Source of the DNA: Epiperipatus broadwayi
Lineage: Eukaryota > Onychophora > Udeonychophora > Euonychophora > Peripatidae
DNA length: 64,000 bases
Assembly (NCBI GenBank): GCA_028023455.1
Contig: JAQFVV010006231.1
Coordinates: 8,198,036-8,262,035 of the forward strand
Direction: 5' to 3'
Shown here: positions 23,684 through 34,117 of the stretch, piece by piece
Position numbering within the stretch: position 1 is the stretch's first letter
How the letters are laid out: each line of letters opens with the position of its first letter
Translations under genes and position numbers: made by a program
The notes under the pieces: model-generated
Databases searched by the model: none
Seen by the model: the letters and a program-made list of their open reading frames with translations, nothing else
What the model was told of the DNA's origin: nothing

Positions 23684-26303
23684 CATCTAATTCTCTTTTT
23701 ATGCAATAGATTGGTTCCTGAAAATTTGATATAAAAAAATATTTGTGTAAAAAAATACGTTGTATATATGAAAAATAAAGAGATTGGTTTCAGATATAAG
23801 AAATCACTGAAAACAATTAAATAAACCATACAAAAAAATTTTGTTAGAATATTATATTTTTTGTGTGCTATCAAATTTTACTTTATAAACATTGCACATA
23901 AATAAAAATGAATTATAGAAACATAAATTTCAATTGAAAAATAAAAAAGTGTAAAGAATCAATGAACATGAAACTTAGGTAAAGTTTCTAATTTGAGTTA
24001 TATGTAGCAAGATTTTATTCACTGTCACTTTCTGACAATAAACACACACACACATTTGCACATGATTGGAATACCGTCGCTAACACTAAAACTTGCAACA
24101 TCACTGCTATCACTAAAAATGCTTTGGTCATTGTGTTCTTCCATTGATGAACAGCACTAGAAGTAATGTCTCTTGTGATACTGATGTTATATTTTTATGA
24201 ATGAATTTACTAATTAATGGCTGGGTTCATATAATGGTTAGGTTTTTATATAGTTTTGTATAGGATGATATTAATGATTTCAGATCTCGTTGAAACCTCA
24301 AAGCTCATTCTTCATTAGGATCATACTTGAAAAAATGATCATCTAATTGATTAGCAAGATCAAGACCTTTAATTAAATTAGCATTTAACACTAGATCATC
24401 ATCTTGATTATCACAGTCTTCTTTAGGATTGGGAATTAAGAACAATATTATTTTTTTCTCACTGAAAGCTTTATCAACTAACAATTCATTGATATATTCA
24501 GTTGATATGTCATTGAATCCTTCTCCACCAATTAAGTGGTCATTATTTTGATGTTGGAAAATTCAGTAATTTTAGGGACAACAGGATCTTTGTTTTTTGT
24601 ACATTCTGGCAAATAGCTTTCTAACATCCATTCAAAGTTGAAGATCTTAATTCTGATAATGTTAATCCAACTTGATTCACATGATCCAGGATCACAATCC
24701 GGGATTGAAAATTTGTTCCACACATCTATGACATTTGATATTTTATCATTCAGTTTGTCCAAAATGTATTGAAAGGTTTGTTTTAGATAATAAATTTTAA
24801 ATGTTGCAATAATTCCTTGATCTAATGGTTGAATCAAGAATGTGGTATTAGGTGGCAGAAAACAAAATTGTACATTTGGGTGTTCTAAGATCATATGGCT
24901 GTGGGCATTATCTAGAATCAATAGAACCTTAAATTCTAGACCTTTGGCATTCATATATTACCTAACTTCTGGAACAAAAAAAACATTTGTTGAACCATTC
25001 TGTAAAAATTTCAGTTATGACTCAAGCCTTTTTATTTCCATCCAATGAACTGGAAATTTATTTAAATTACATCTTTCATTAAAGATGGTTTTTGAGCTTG
25101 ATTAGCAAGAAGACGCTTCACTAAGCAATCTCTTAAAGCATTGGAGTAGAATACCAAAATGACATGATCTTTTGATACTTTGAAACCACTGGCAGTTTGG
25201 GTAGATTTTGCTTCATAGATTCTACTTGGCATTCTCTTCCACAAAAAAAAAAAAAACACTTTCATCAACATTCCAAATTTTATCAAGTAGGTATCCTCCA
25301 TCTTTGATAATTTTAGCTCATTGTTTGGGAAATTCTTTGGCAACTTCTTTCATCTGTGGATGCAGTTTCATCTTTTATTTTAATGTTGTGAAGTGCATGC
25401 CTTTCAATAAACTTTGTCATTCATCATATACTTGCAGAAAATTTACATTCCTCATTTAATTCAGATGAAATGCCTGACTCATAGTTTGGAAATATTTAGT
25501 GCTGTTTGCTTGATGGCATTTCCATCTTCTATTCACATTACTTATGCTTTTTTCATTTTCTTCTTAACAATGACTAAGCATTCAGTTTTGTTCCAGAACA
25601 TACTGACTTTTTAAAAGCAGCTTCATTACCTCTAATAGTTTTTATAATAGCTTTATGTAGACCAAAATGCATTCCTATAAATGTTGCTCCTTCTCTGGTT
25701 GAAAGATGATCTAAAATTTGAATTTTAGTGTTCAAAGAAACAGCTTTTTTCATCTTGTTTGTAGGTGGATTATTTGACATTGTCTGAGGCTACAAAAAAT
25801 ATTTCGGATTTAATTAACAAAACATAAATTCAAAAATGTGCATCCAATGTATAACTTACCATCTATTGATTTTTGCTAAAATTTATAAATGAAATTTAAA
25901 CAAATTAATCAATTAAATTTAAACAAAATTATGTTTTTTTAACACCAACTAGGAGCACTTTTAAAAAAAAAAAACTAGTATCAAAATGCAATCAAAGCAT
26001 CAATTCCCAAAAGGTACTTCTTTCAAAACAAAACATCAAAAATGTTACAATGCAGACAAGCAAATTTCCCCATGTGCAAGAATATTGCCAAAAAGGGGGT
26101 TTGTGTTTTTAAAATAATGGGAAAATGCAGAGATGAAACATTTTTTTAAAATTAGATGATAATAACAAAAAAAAAATTTATAGTTTTTTTTACCAATCTT
26201 GTCATTTTAAAACATCTCTTGTAGAAAGAACCTTTTTTAAAAAAAAAACTTGAGTTATTTCAAAATTGTGTAAAAAAAATTTGTGCAAAAAGGTAATTGA
26301 ATG
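23684..26303 (-). mobile_element. Tigger/pogo-type DNA transposon relic
   Basis: The ends are inverted repeats: left CATCTAATTCTCTTTTTATGC and, in reverse from the right end, CATTCAATTACCTTTTTGC, each abutted by TA (23682-23683 and 26304-26305). The TA target duplication and 2.62-kb length fit the Tigger (pogo branch of Tc1/mariner) group. It encloses one broken transposase gene on the reverse strand. The outer limits are inferred from TIR similarity and are good to a few bases. Confidence 0.7.
24305..25780 (-). pseudogene. Tigger/pogo DDE transposase pseudogene
   Basis: Read in reverse, the parts follow Tigger order. First comes an N-terminal CENP-B-like helix-turn-helix (25574-25780, MSNNPPTNKMKKAVSLNTKI..., with HLSTREGATFIGMHFGL). 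Next is the start of the DDE domain with the first catalytic aspartate in WNVDES (about 25265) and WKRMPSR. Then follow SGFKVSKDHVIL, and the second aspartate in LLILDNAHSH with FLPPNTTFLIQPLDQGI. The acidic C-terminus (LVLNANLIKGLDLANQLDD) stops at 24305. Breaks: stops near 25574 and 24532, a disrupted 25344-25573 segment, and a frameshift in a 14-A run (25243-25256) between NVDES and WKRMPSR. It would have bound the TIRs and cut at TA; it is now inactive. Confidence 0.85.
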
Positions 26304-26309
26304 TATAAG

Positions 26310-26985
26310 ATTTTTTGTTATATGATGAAAATATCAATATGCCTACAGTAAATATATTTATTTTAAATATAACCCAATTACATTTAAGCAATAACTTGCT
26401 TTTAAGCTTGTAGACATAATTTTAAACATTAATATATTTTCTGTACAACTAATAATTAAATGGATATCTAGAATTATTATATCTTTTCTGGACAATTGTA
26501 ATGTTAAATATATAAATGTTGGACGCTTAACACAGAAATGGTAGACATATGTTTATATATTTTTTTTTATTCATGCTTAGCATGCTTTCAATATATACCC
26601 TATATCATAATTGTAGCTTTTTTGAGTTTTGTTGTGAATGATGAAATTTAAAGAATCTTGTCTGAAACCATAAGAAATGAAATTTGCACTGTTAAGTGAA
26701 AATATAGGGAATTTGAACACAGATTTTCAAGCTTCAAGCCCCTTCACTATCCACACTATCGATACACATGACTATACACTTGCAGAAAAGATAAATAATC
26801 ACCAATATGCATATTTTGTGCTAAACCAGCACTCATCAGTTGGTCCAATCCCCTATATTTACAATTAGGATCCAAATTTAAGAGTGCCTGGTATTTCAAA
26901 TCTTATTTTAAGTGTAAGCAATATATTTATTTTGTCTCTTTATTACTATTGTACCGGTCAAAACATGTTTATCCATCTAACATGA
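26310..26985. other. No gene seen
   Basis: AT-rich sequence. The 63-codon frame at 26677-26868 has mixed composition but no recognised domain. The short motif at 26570-26600 is shared with 4498-4530. Confidence 0.4.
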
Positions 26986-29180
26986 GCTGGAACTTACAAA
27001 ATGTACTTCAAACCCGGTTAAGCCTGAGATTTAGATCAGGGACCAACCTGTATTCGAACCCACTCTCCAAGCCCCAGATCAAACACCTAATGGATAACAT
27101 AACAATGATGGCACATGAGAATTAATTCTTAAGTCCGGCCCACTAGCAGAGCAGAGAAGACAATGAGTTCCATGGACTTAAACATATATATATATATATA
27201 TATACAAATTTAATACTAGAGACATTCCCATGATAAAATATAATATATTTAATTACTAGGGGCTTTAATAATGAATAGTTATGATCAATTAATGAATTGG
27301 ATTGATTTAATAATGAGACAGAAACTGATATAAGATGAATTAGTAATATATTTATTGACATTTACATATATATCTTGATATAACCATTATTTAGCGTTGG
27401 CAAATGCACACAGGCATTTTTATTTATTAAGCAACATTACTCTCGGCAATTTGGTAAAATAAACTTGTGGCTATTATTTAATGGTGCTAATATTATGCTA
27501 TATAATAAATCACTACATTCCAGTATTAGTTATGCCATTTCATAATCAATTCGAGTGGCTATTATACATGTAATCAAACCAAGTCTGGAGTGAAGCTTAA
27601 TAATACATGTGATTATGACAAATTTAAGTATTAAATATGGGCGTATAAAGCATTCCAGATAGCTTAAGATTGAACGGGTTTTCAAGAATGCTTCGGCTCA
27701 ATGCCAAAGACTGCATATTAGAGAGATAGAGTTGGCTATAAAGATTTTACTAATATGCTATGCACAAGTAAAATATAATAATAAAGTTGCTCTGTGGATG
27801 GATGAATAGATTTTAGGGTTTTTGAGACCAACACCAGTTTACCCAATGACCGATTGTCGTGCTGCTAAAAGAGAACCTTGATTTGGTTCATAAAAGGCGG
27901 GGGGCTTACATGCTAATCTGGCCCTTAGCTCAGTCTTAACTACTGCATTACCCATAAGAGAAGATGAAGATGGGCTGGACTTACTGTGGCTCCATCTTAT
28001 ATATATAAAAAAAACCAGCACAATGATAAAATACTGATAAATTTCACATCCGCCAAGCCAAAGTTATCATAAATTAAACATCATACATTACGTGAGCACT
28101 AGTTTATCAGATTGATCAAAAGAGCCAACTCTTCTGTAGCATGAGAAATATGTATATGCTACTGTCGTGAATATATATATATATATACTTTACTTTATCC
28201 CATTCAATCTTTTCAGTTATCTATAACTAATAAACTCTTAAGAGGGAAAGTATATTTAAGGGACTTACGAATACTTTAATAAGAAAAATATACTTATGAT
28301 TACACTCCAGACTAGTTTAATTTTTAGTAACATAATAATTAAAGGCTGAAAATCTGGATTTATAAGCTACATTTTATATTTATATTAATTAATTAATAAC
28401 TGACAAAATAACTTTGAGCACAAAAGGATTGTCATTATTTATAACATAGGGTTTCGAAACAACGCGCAAAAATGAAACTACTATAAATAATAATACTAAG
28501 ATTTTAAATAATATCTTTAAAAAAAAATATTTTGTAACTAAATGCATGCCGTTTCGAAATATAGGCATAATTAATAATAATTAAAATAAGCAAAAGATAA
28601 ATAAATATAACTGCAGTGATTAAGTTATATAGCAAAACATTAAGTTAATAAAGGAAATTTAGCAAATGTATGTCATTTATAGAATTGAAATATTATTTAT
28701 AAGTCAATTTAGAAAGAGATTACAATAATATAGTTAGCTAACCTGTATTTTAAAGAAATAATGATCATTTTGGATTTTACACAGAGCTCTGCGATTTTTA
28801 ATTGATATTAAAACAGGTCCTCCTATAGCTGGACTGGAGATACTCGAGCTGGAACGAAGGTGAGTTCTTTTTAATGGATTATGGCATCTTCTATTTAGTT
28901 GGGAGACAATTTAAGATGGTGTTCATATATCTGGGCTGAGGTGTTTGAATTGGAACTGGGGTGAGTTCTTTTTAGCGGCTTATGGCATCTTCTATTTGTT
29001 ATAAGCTTGTTAGAGCAACATTGGTTGTTGCTTCGGCCTTGGGTGGATCAAACTTCGACATTCCATCATGGGAAAGGCAGCAAATTCTTGCCTGTCTAGC
29101 AGGACATGGCGAAATTAAACAATTTTCAGCTTGGATAGTAATAGTTCTTCAAAAGCACAATGGAGTTTTTTCCACTTAAA
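26986..29180. other. Mixed repeat-like DNA, unidentified
   Basis: Base composition is less A/T-rich than the surroundings in patches (27000-27160, 27840-28000, 28980-29120), suggesting inserted sequence. On the reverse strand near 27053-27064 a GGGTTCGAATAC motif resembles a Pol III B box. There are (TA)n runs at 27183-27205 and 28168-28188. The 65-codon frame at 28982-29179 (MASSICYKLVRATLVVASALGG...) has mixed residues but no family I recognise and no clear splice signals. I cannot assign a class. Confidence 0.35.
28824..29000 (+). repeat. ~101-bp tandem duplication
   Basis: The block CTGGAAC...GGTGAGTTCTTTTTA...GGATTATGGCATCTTCTATTT occurs with tgagttc at 28861 and again at 28962, preceded in both by a diverged TATA..CTGG.CT.GAG segment. 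Two diverged copies are visible. Confidence 0.75.
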
Positions 29181-29685
29181 ATATAGCCTATTTATACATT
29201 TTCACCTACCAAGCCTTAACACCTTTTGGAATTTCGTTTGCCTCAGGACCAATTGACTTTTAATTAAACAAAATCATGTAATCTGATTTTCTACTTCTGA
29301 TAATGTCTCTGAAGTGTTATATTTAATTTACTTAAAAAAAATTAATTAAATATATAAATTATATAATTTTGACTCCATTTCATTAATTAAATTTCTTTTT
29401 TAGGTGTTATAAATTTTTAAGGCCTAGCAGATAGTAATGGTATTCTGATTTAATGATAAATTCTTTTGTTGCAAACAAATTCAATCAGTAAACTAAATTT
29501 TACTTTTTACCTCACAGGTGCGGTCACTAATTGATTTCTTATTTACAACAAAATTATCATTTTTAATTATAAACCGATGACTTTTATTTTAACTTGATAT
29601 AAATAATTTTTAACATATTTGTTTTTTTAAAAAAAACAAATTGGACAGATTTAAAAAAAAATACTTTAGTTTCAGTTATATCTAT

Positions 29686-31409
29686 TGTACCTATATTGAT
29701 ATAGGCACATATAATTTTTATCTAAAATTATTATTAAAGTAATCTTTCATAAAAGAAAAACATAAAATTAAATGTTGAAGAGTTTATTGCAGCTTGTTTT
29801 CGAAAAAGATAAGAATTAAATAGTTTTCTAGCGTTAGTTTTTGAAATAAAAAAAAGCTACAATTAATTAATCAAAAGGGGGGAGGTGGAGTCTTGGTTTG
29901 AAAAATGAAACTAAAGGTTTACAAAAGGAAATAAATAATTTTTATTAGTATTCGTAAAAATATAATTTAAAAAGTTAAAACATACAAATCTCTTTTCATT
30001 CAAGTTTAATTAAAGAAAAAATAATGTTAAAACTAATATATGTGCGTATATATGTGCGATTGTCAACAATAGAATAAATGTTATTATAAATAAATGAAAG
30101 TTAAAGAAGATTATTATTAAAAAACATGGCAATGGTTATTAATTAGAATATAAAACAACATCTCTGCATGGCTATTACTAATTAAGCAATCTTCCAAAAC
30201 ACGTTTATCAAAGGATTAATTGATAAAGAATTTCGACAACAGATATTTGCTGGAGGATATTGAAAAGAAAACACTTCATTGGTATAAATACTGAATATTT
30301 TATCGGACAATCAGTTGAGACAATCAGTTCATAAAGTAATTGAGTAGTGCAGTTCAGAAATTAATTGAGCAGTTAAAAAACAAAATGCAGTGTTGAGAAG
30401 ATCTTGGGAATGCATGTTTATCTCCAGCCCAGATGTCCTAGAAAACAGCAGATCTGCCCGTGAAATAATGTCAGCTTAACATCTTAGAAAATCTCCATCA
30501 GTATCTATTTGTCTCCAATAGTAATAACCGTGAAAACCAGGAAACTCAGCAAGGAAACGTCCCAGCCGGCTGGTAAGCATTCATAATGGAAATATCCTCA
30601 CCGAAACCAGCAACCAAAGAGAACAAAATTCTACGTCTACATTCAAAAGCCTAGGTAAAAACATTTGCTTATTTCGTTTATACTGTAATAGCCATTGCAT
30701 TGCATTAATTCGTATGAATGTTTCAAGAGTCTAATTATATGAACTCTATATCATACATAAATGAACTATTGATGTGTGTGATTAAATTTCAAATGCTATG
30801 TAGTCCTTTATTATCATTATGTGTGTGCATGAGTTAATATGTGCGTGATCCTTATATCAATATTATTAGTCAAAGTAGATAAATTCCCAGTGTTCTGTTA
30901 TGAAAATATTCAAGAATATTTAAACTATTTAGAATGTTAATTTAAAATATGCGTGTGTTTTATTAGAAGTATAAAATGTTTAAATTTAGTAAATAAATGT
31001 TAGTGAATAAATTATCTTTAAAATTAAACTTTATTTGTCGGTCAATTCTTTTTAACAAATTATTTTATCAATTCTTTTAATCACTAATTAAGTATAATCT
31101 ATTAGTGATTACAAATAGCTGAGCTAGTCATGGATTTAGGTGTTGAGTTAGTGGCCACTGTTCAAAGTGTATTGTCTATTCTTTTAGTATTCTTTTAGAA
31201 TAAACAGTTGGCGCCCGTGTTTATACATAAACAAAAAAGTGCTTTGGATTTGGTGTTGAACTCAACAGCCGAGAAAAAGCTATGTCCTGGAAATGTAATG
31301 CTAGTTATATACTTTATAGCTATTGTTTGGGCATACATACTCTCCGAGTATGTTCTTCTCTGCCTAAGAGACTGGTGTTTCGAATGCATACATATTCGAT
31401 CATGGTTCA
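29686..31409 (+). repeat. 5' LTR
   Basis: TG...CA ends. A TATA box TATAAATA lies at 30283-30290 and AATAAA at 31199-31204, marking likely promoter and polyadenylation sites. By eye it differs from the 3' LTR at roughly 40 positions, mostly transitions (about 2-3%), so insertion is fairly recent. It includes an odd TTGGCGCCCG motif at 31208-31217, 205 bp before its end. The first bases after the LTR (TGGCTTTACCCAATATGG from 31412) could be the primer-binding site; TGG is complementary to the CCA end of a tRNA. Confidence 0.85.
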
Positions 31410-31752
31410 AATGGCTTTACCCAATATGGGCCGAACTTGTCATAAATGACAGTTAATTAAATACTTTGTTCTTGTTGAAAATAAAAATCTAAAAAGTTAA
31501 ATTACGTATGTAAAAGTGTTTTAATTTAAAAAAAAAAAGAATTGACCGAAAATTTTTTTTTTCGAAATGAAAAGAGATTTTGACATTTATGCTATCAAAT
31601 CAGAATCAATTAGATGTTATGGGCGGAGTTAAAGCATAAGATCGGGTAGTGAAAAGGACTAAAAGGGTGGAGTTAGCGTGAGTTTCCATCTTAGTAAGAA
31701 AAATAAATAAATAAGTTGTATTTAAATTTAGTTTAACATAAGCGCTAGTACT

Positions 31753-32268
31753 TTGAAATTGAAAATTTCGAAAATGGATCCGAAAGAAAGCCCAATATAT
31801 TTTAAAAATCCGCAGTTAGTGGAAAAAGAGAAAGAAGTATCTGAGATGCGAATGATGATGAATATGATGCAAGAGTTTAAAGAAGAATTGTGTCAGAAAT
31901 TTGAACAAAGCCAACAGGAGCTTAAAGCTGAATTCAAAGCTGAATTGATAAAAGAAATGCGTCAAGAATTTAAACAAAGTCAACAAGAATTGTGTCAGAA
32001 ATTTGAACAAAGTCAGTTAGAACTCAAAGCAGAATTGAAGGAAGAAATTAGTCAGGTTAAAACAGAAATTAAAGAACTCAGAGCAGAAGTAAGAGAAATA
32101 AGATGTGAGATAACGGTAAAGGTAGAGAAGAACCAAGAAGTTATAGAGTTAGATTTAATTAAAGAAAGTCAGGAAGTTGAAAAGGAAGTTGAGGTGATAA
32201 AAGACATAGAAATTGAATTAGAATCAGATAGCGTTGTGATAAATAAAGTAGACAAAATCAAGAAATAG
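31753..32268 (+). CDS. Gag-like coiled-coil protein of the LTR element
   Basis: 171 codons: MKLKISKMDPKESPIYF... (the second Met, in KMDPKE, is equally plausible). Residues about 30-120 are an extended coiled coil built of near-repeats of the form QELCQKFEQSQ and ELKAEFKAEL, with E/K heptads. The C-terminus is acidic (EVEKEVEVIKDIEIELESDS). N-terminal coiled coils rich in E, K and Q are common in Gag of animal Gypsy-like elements, so a particle-forming role is inferred. No capsid major-homology region or zinc knuckle is visible. The stop at 32266 lies where the -1 frame opens into a basic tail. Codon usage is purine-rich, unlike the flanks. Confidence 0.6.
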   Translation: MKLKISKMDPKESPIYFKNPQLVEKEKEVSEMRMMMNMMQEFKEELCQKFEQSQQELKAEFKAELIKEMRQEFKQSQQELCQKFEQSQLELKAELKEEISQVKTEIKELRAEVREIRCEITVKVEKNQEVIELDLIKESQEVEKEVEVIKDIEIELESDSVVINKVDKIKK

Positions 32269-32585
32269 AAGAAAAACATAAGTTCAAGGTAGTAGATAGT
32301 GTAGAAAAGTTTTTACAAAAATTTAAAAAGGTTAAAGTAAACGTTCGCATTCGCTGTAGACGTAGATTTAAAACAAAGAGAAAGCATAGAAAAAAATATT
32401 CCCAGATTGAAGTAATTCAGAGTTTGTCTAGGTATAAAGGTTTTCTGAGTTACGAAGTCGAAAACAGAACGGAAAGAGAAAGAGATAAAGCAATAAAATA
32501 TAAAAGCGGAACCGATAAGAGAGGAAAGTTAGTTTATATTATAGAATTATTAGAAAGAAAGAAGGAACCGCCTGACATAGTTTAA
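32247..32585 (+). CDS. Basic C-terminal extension of the gag-like protein in the -1 frame
   Basis: This frame opens at 32247, overlaps the end of the gag-like ORF by about 20 nt and runs to a TAA at 32583-32585. It has no ATG near its start. The product is strongly basic: KFKVVDSVEKFLQKFKKVKV, then NVRIRCRRRFKTKRKHRKKY, ending LLERKKEPPDIV. Charge suggests nucleic-acid binding. It is either reached by -1 frameshifting in the A-rich overlap (AAAATCAAGAAATAG) or was split off by a one-base change in a formerly single gag. I cannot tell these apart from one copy. Confidence 0.5.
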   Translation, partial: SRQNQEIEEKHKFKVVDSVEKFLQKFKKVKVNVRIRCRRRFKTKRKHRKKYSQIEVIQSLSRYKGFLSYEVENRTERERDKAIKYKSGTDKRGKLVYIIELLERKKEPPDIV

Positions 32586-33677
32586 AAGTTAGTAATCGGG
32601 CGGAATAGTAAAGGAAATAAACAAAAAGGACCGGAATTGGACAATGAGCACGAATATGATTATTCTAAAGTAAATAAATCTAATAAATTAAATCTGAAAC
32701 TTCTATTTAAAACTTAAGACAATAAATTTAAAAATGAATGAATAATAATAAATGAAATGTTGCAAGTAATAATAATAACGGAGGCTTCGCAAAATAAAAG
32801 ATTTTTTTTCTCCACGCACATATTAATTAAGGAAATGTTCGTAAATAAACAGTTCAAATAAATAAAAATCAATAAAATCAAGTTAAATAAATGGGTCAAA
32901 TTAAGGATTTAGAAATAATGTTTGTAGAATTAAATAAATGAATAAAATAACGGAAATACATAAAATAAAAACAAGTTAAATAAATAAGTATAATATATCT
33001 GTAGAAAATAAATAAAATATTCGTAGTAAAATAAAATAGTTTTTTGAATATACGCATGTTAAAATAAAAGTTTGTTTTGAATACCGTAAGTTAAGAAAAG
33101 GATGTAAATAAATTGTTTAAAATAATCAAGATAAAAAAAAAAATCTCTAGTAAAATAATAATGAATGAATCATAATAAAGCAAAATAGTTTTTTTCTGAG
33201 TACACGCACGTTAATATATAAGTTAAAGTAATGGGTTAAAAGTAATATCGTAATATAAATAAATATGTAAATTGATGTCCGTGATAGTTTAAAGATAATA
33301 TTATAAGATTAGTGTAAATAAATAATGTTGAAATAATGTTCGTAATGGTTTGAAATAATGGTGTAAGATTAGATTAATACAAATAAATATGTTAAAGTAA
33401 TGTTCATGTGTAGTTAAAAATAATATTGAAAGGTTAAAATAATATAAATGAAAGTCAATCTAAGTTGTATTAAGAGTGTATAAGGGTTCGAATCTAAAGG
33501 GATGAGGGTAGTATTGAAATAAGTTAGATAAGGATTAAGTTTAAAGCTCTCGACTGGATAGATTTTAGCACCCGTAACGGATTGGCCGGGATCATTCCTC
33601 TTTTAAAAAGCGCACTGGCAACAACCAGAGTAAGTCGTAAGTCACTTTTCAGGGGAGAATCCCCATATCTCGTACCT
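32586..33677 (+). other. Non-coding interior of the LTR element
   Basis: Very A-rich sequence made of degenerate AAATAAATAA-type modules. A repeated motif (AAAATAG/AAAGATTTTTTT, TACACGCACGTTAA / TCCACGCACATATTAA) appears near 32795, 33040 and 33185. From 33290 there is a repeated GTAAATAAAT..GTTCGTAATGG..AAATAATG..GTAAGATTA. No retroviral-type domain in any frame. Confidence 0.6.
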
Positions 33678-33863
33678 CGTTTTCCAAAGCGTAAGTCGGA
33701 AATGGACAGTTGAAAATTCCTGCCATTGCAGCTGCTTAGTCAAAGTCCGATCAAGAGAATCGGCAATCGTTTTCCAGGGCGTAAGTCGGAAATGGACAGT
33801 TGAAATTCCTGCCATTTGCAGCCACCTTTTCTTAGTCAAAGTCCAATCAAGAGAATCGGCAGC
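33678..33863 (+). repeat. 90-bp tandem duplication within the LTR element
   Basis: CGTTTTCCA..GCGTAAGTCGGAAATGGACAG starts at 33678 and again at 33768. Copies share GTTGAAA.TTCCTGCCATT, CTTAGTCAAAGTCC and ATCAAGAGAATCGGCA. This block is much less A/T-rich than the rest of the element. Reverse-strand frames across it are mirror products of the duplication. Confidence 0.85.
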
Positions 33864-34098
33864 CGAAGCTTCGTTTATAAAAGATCCCTGTGCCACAAAT
33901 TTAGTTTGTCCTCGTGGTCATTATCCAGGACGAACATTGTAAGCAATGTTACCAGCATAGAAAGAAGAAAAGCATAATTGGAGATTGCCCTTAGCATGGA
34001 AAAGGAAAAGATACCAAAAAGCAAACTTAGAAGGAATAATAAATTAGGATTTAATGTTGTCAGAGATAAAATGGTCAAAAATGATGCATTTTACTCTC

Positions 34099-34112
34099 AA
34101 AAGGAAGGGTGG
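34099..34112 (+). promoter_or_regulatory. Polypurine tract (plus-strand primer)
   Basis: AAAAGGAAGGGTGG lies 5 nt before the TG of the 3' LTR, the position used to prime plus-strand synthesis in LTR retroelements. Confidence 0.75.
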
Positions 34113-34117
34113 TGTAA

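Noticed and set aside
27050-27070. tRNA gene suggested by GGGTTCGAATAC on the reverse strand
   Set aside because: Isolated B-box-like motif; no A box at correct spacing and no cloverleaf.
31195-31456. ORFs at the LTR ends (also 35628-35856)
   Set aside because: They lie within LTR sequence duplicated at both ends of the retroelement and exist on both strands; regulatory LTR sequence explains them.
33642-34078. Reverse-strand ORFs in the LTR element interior
   Set aside because: Products of the 90-bp duplication and A-rich sequence, antisense to the element; no motif.
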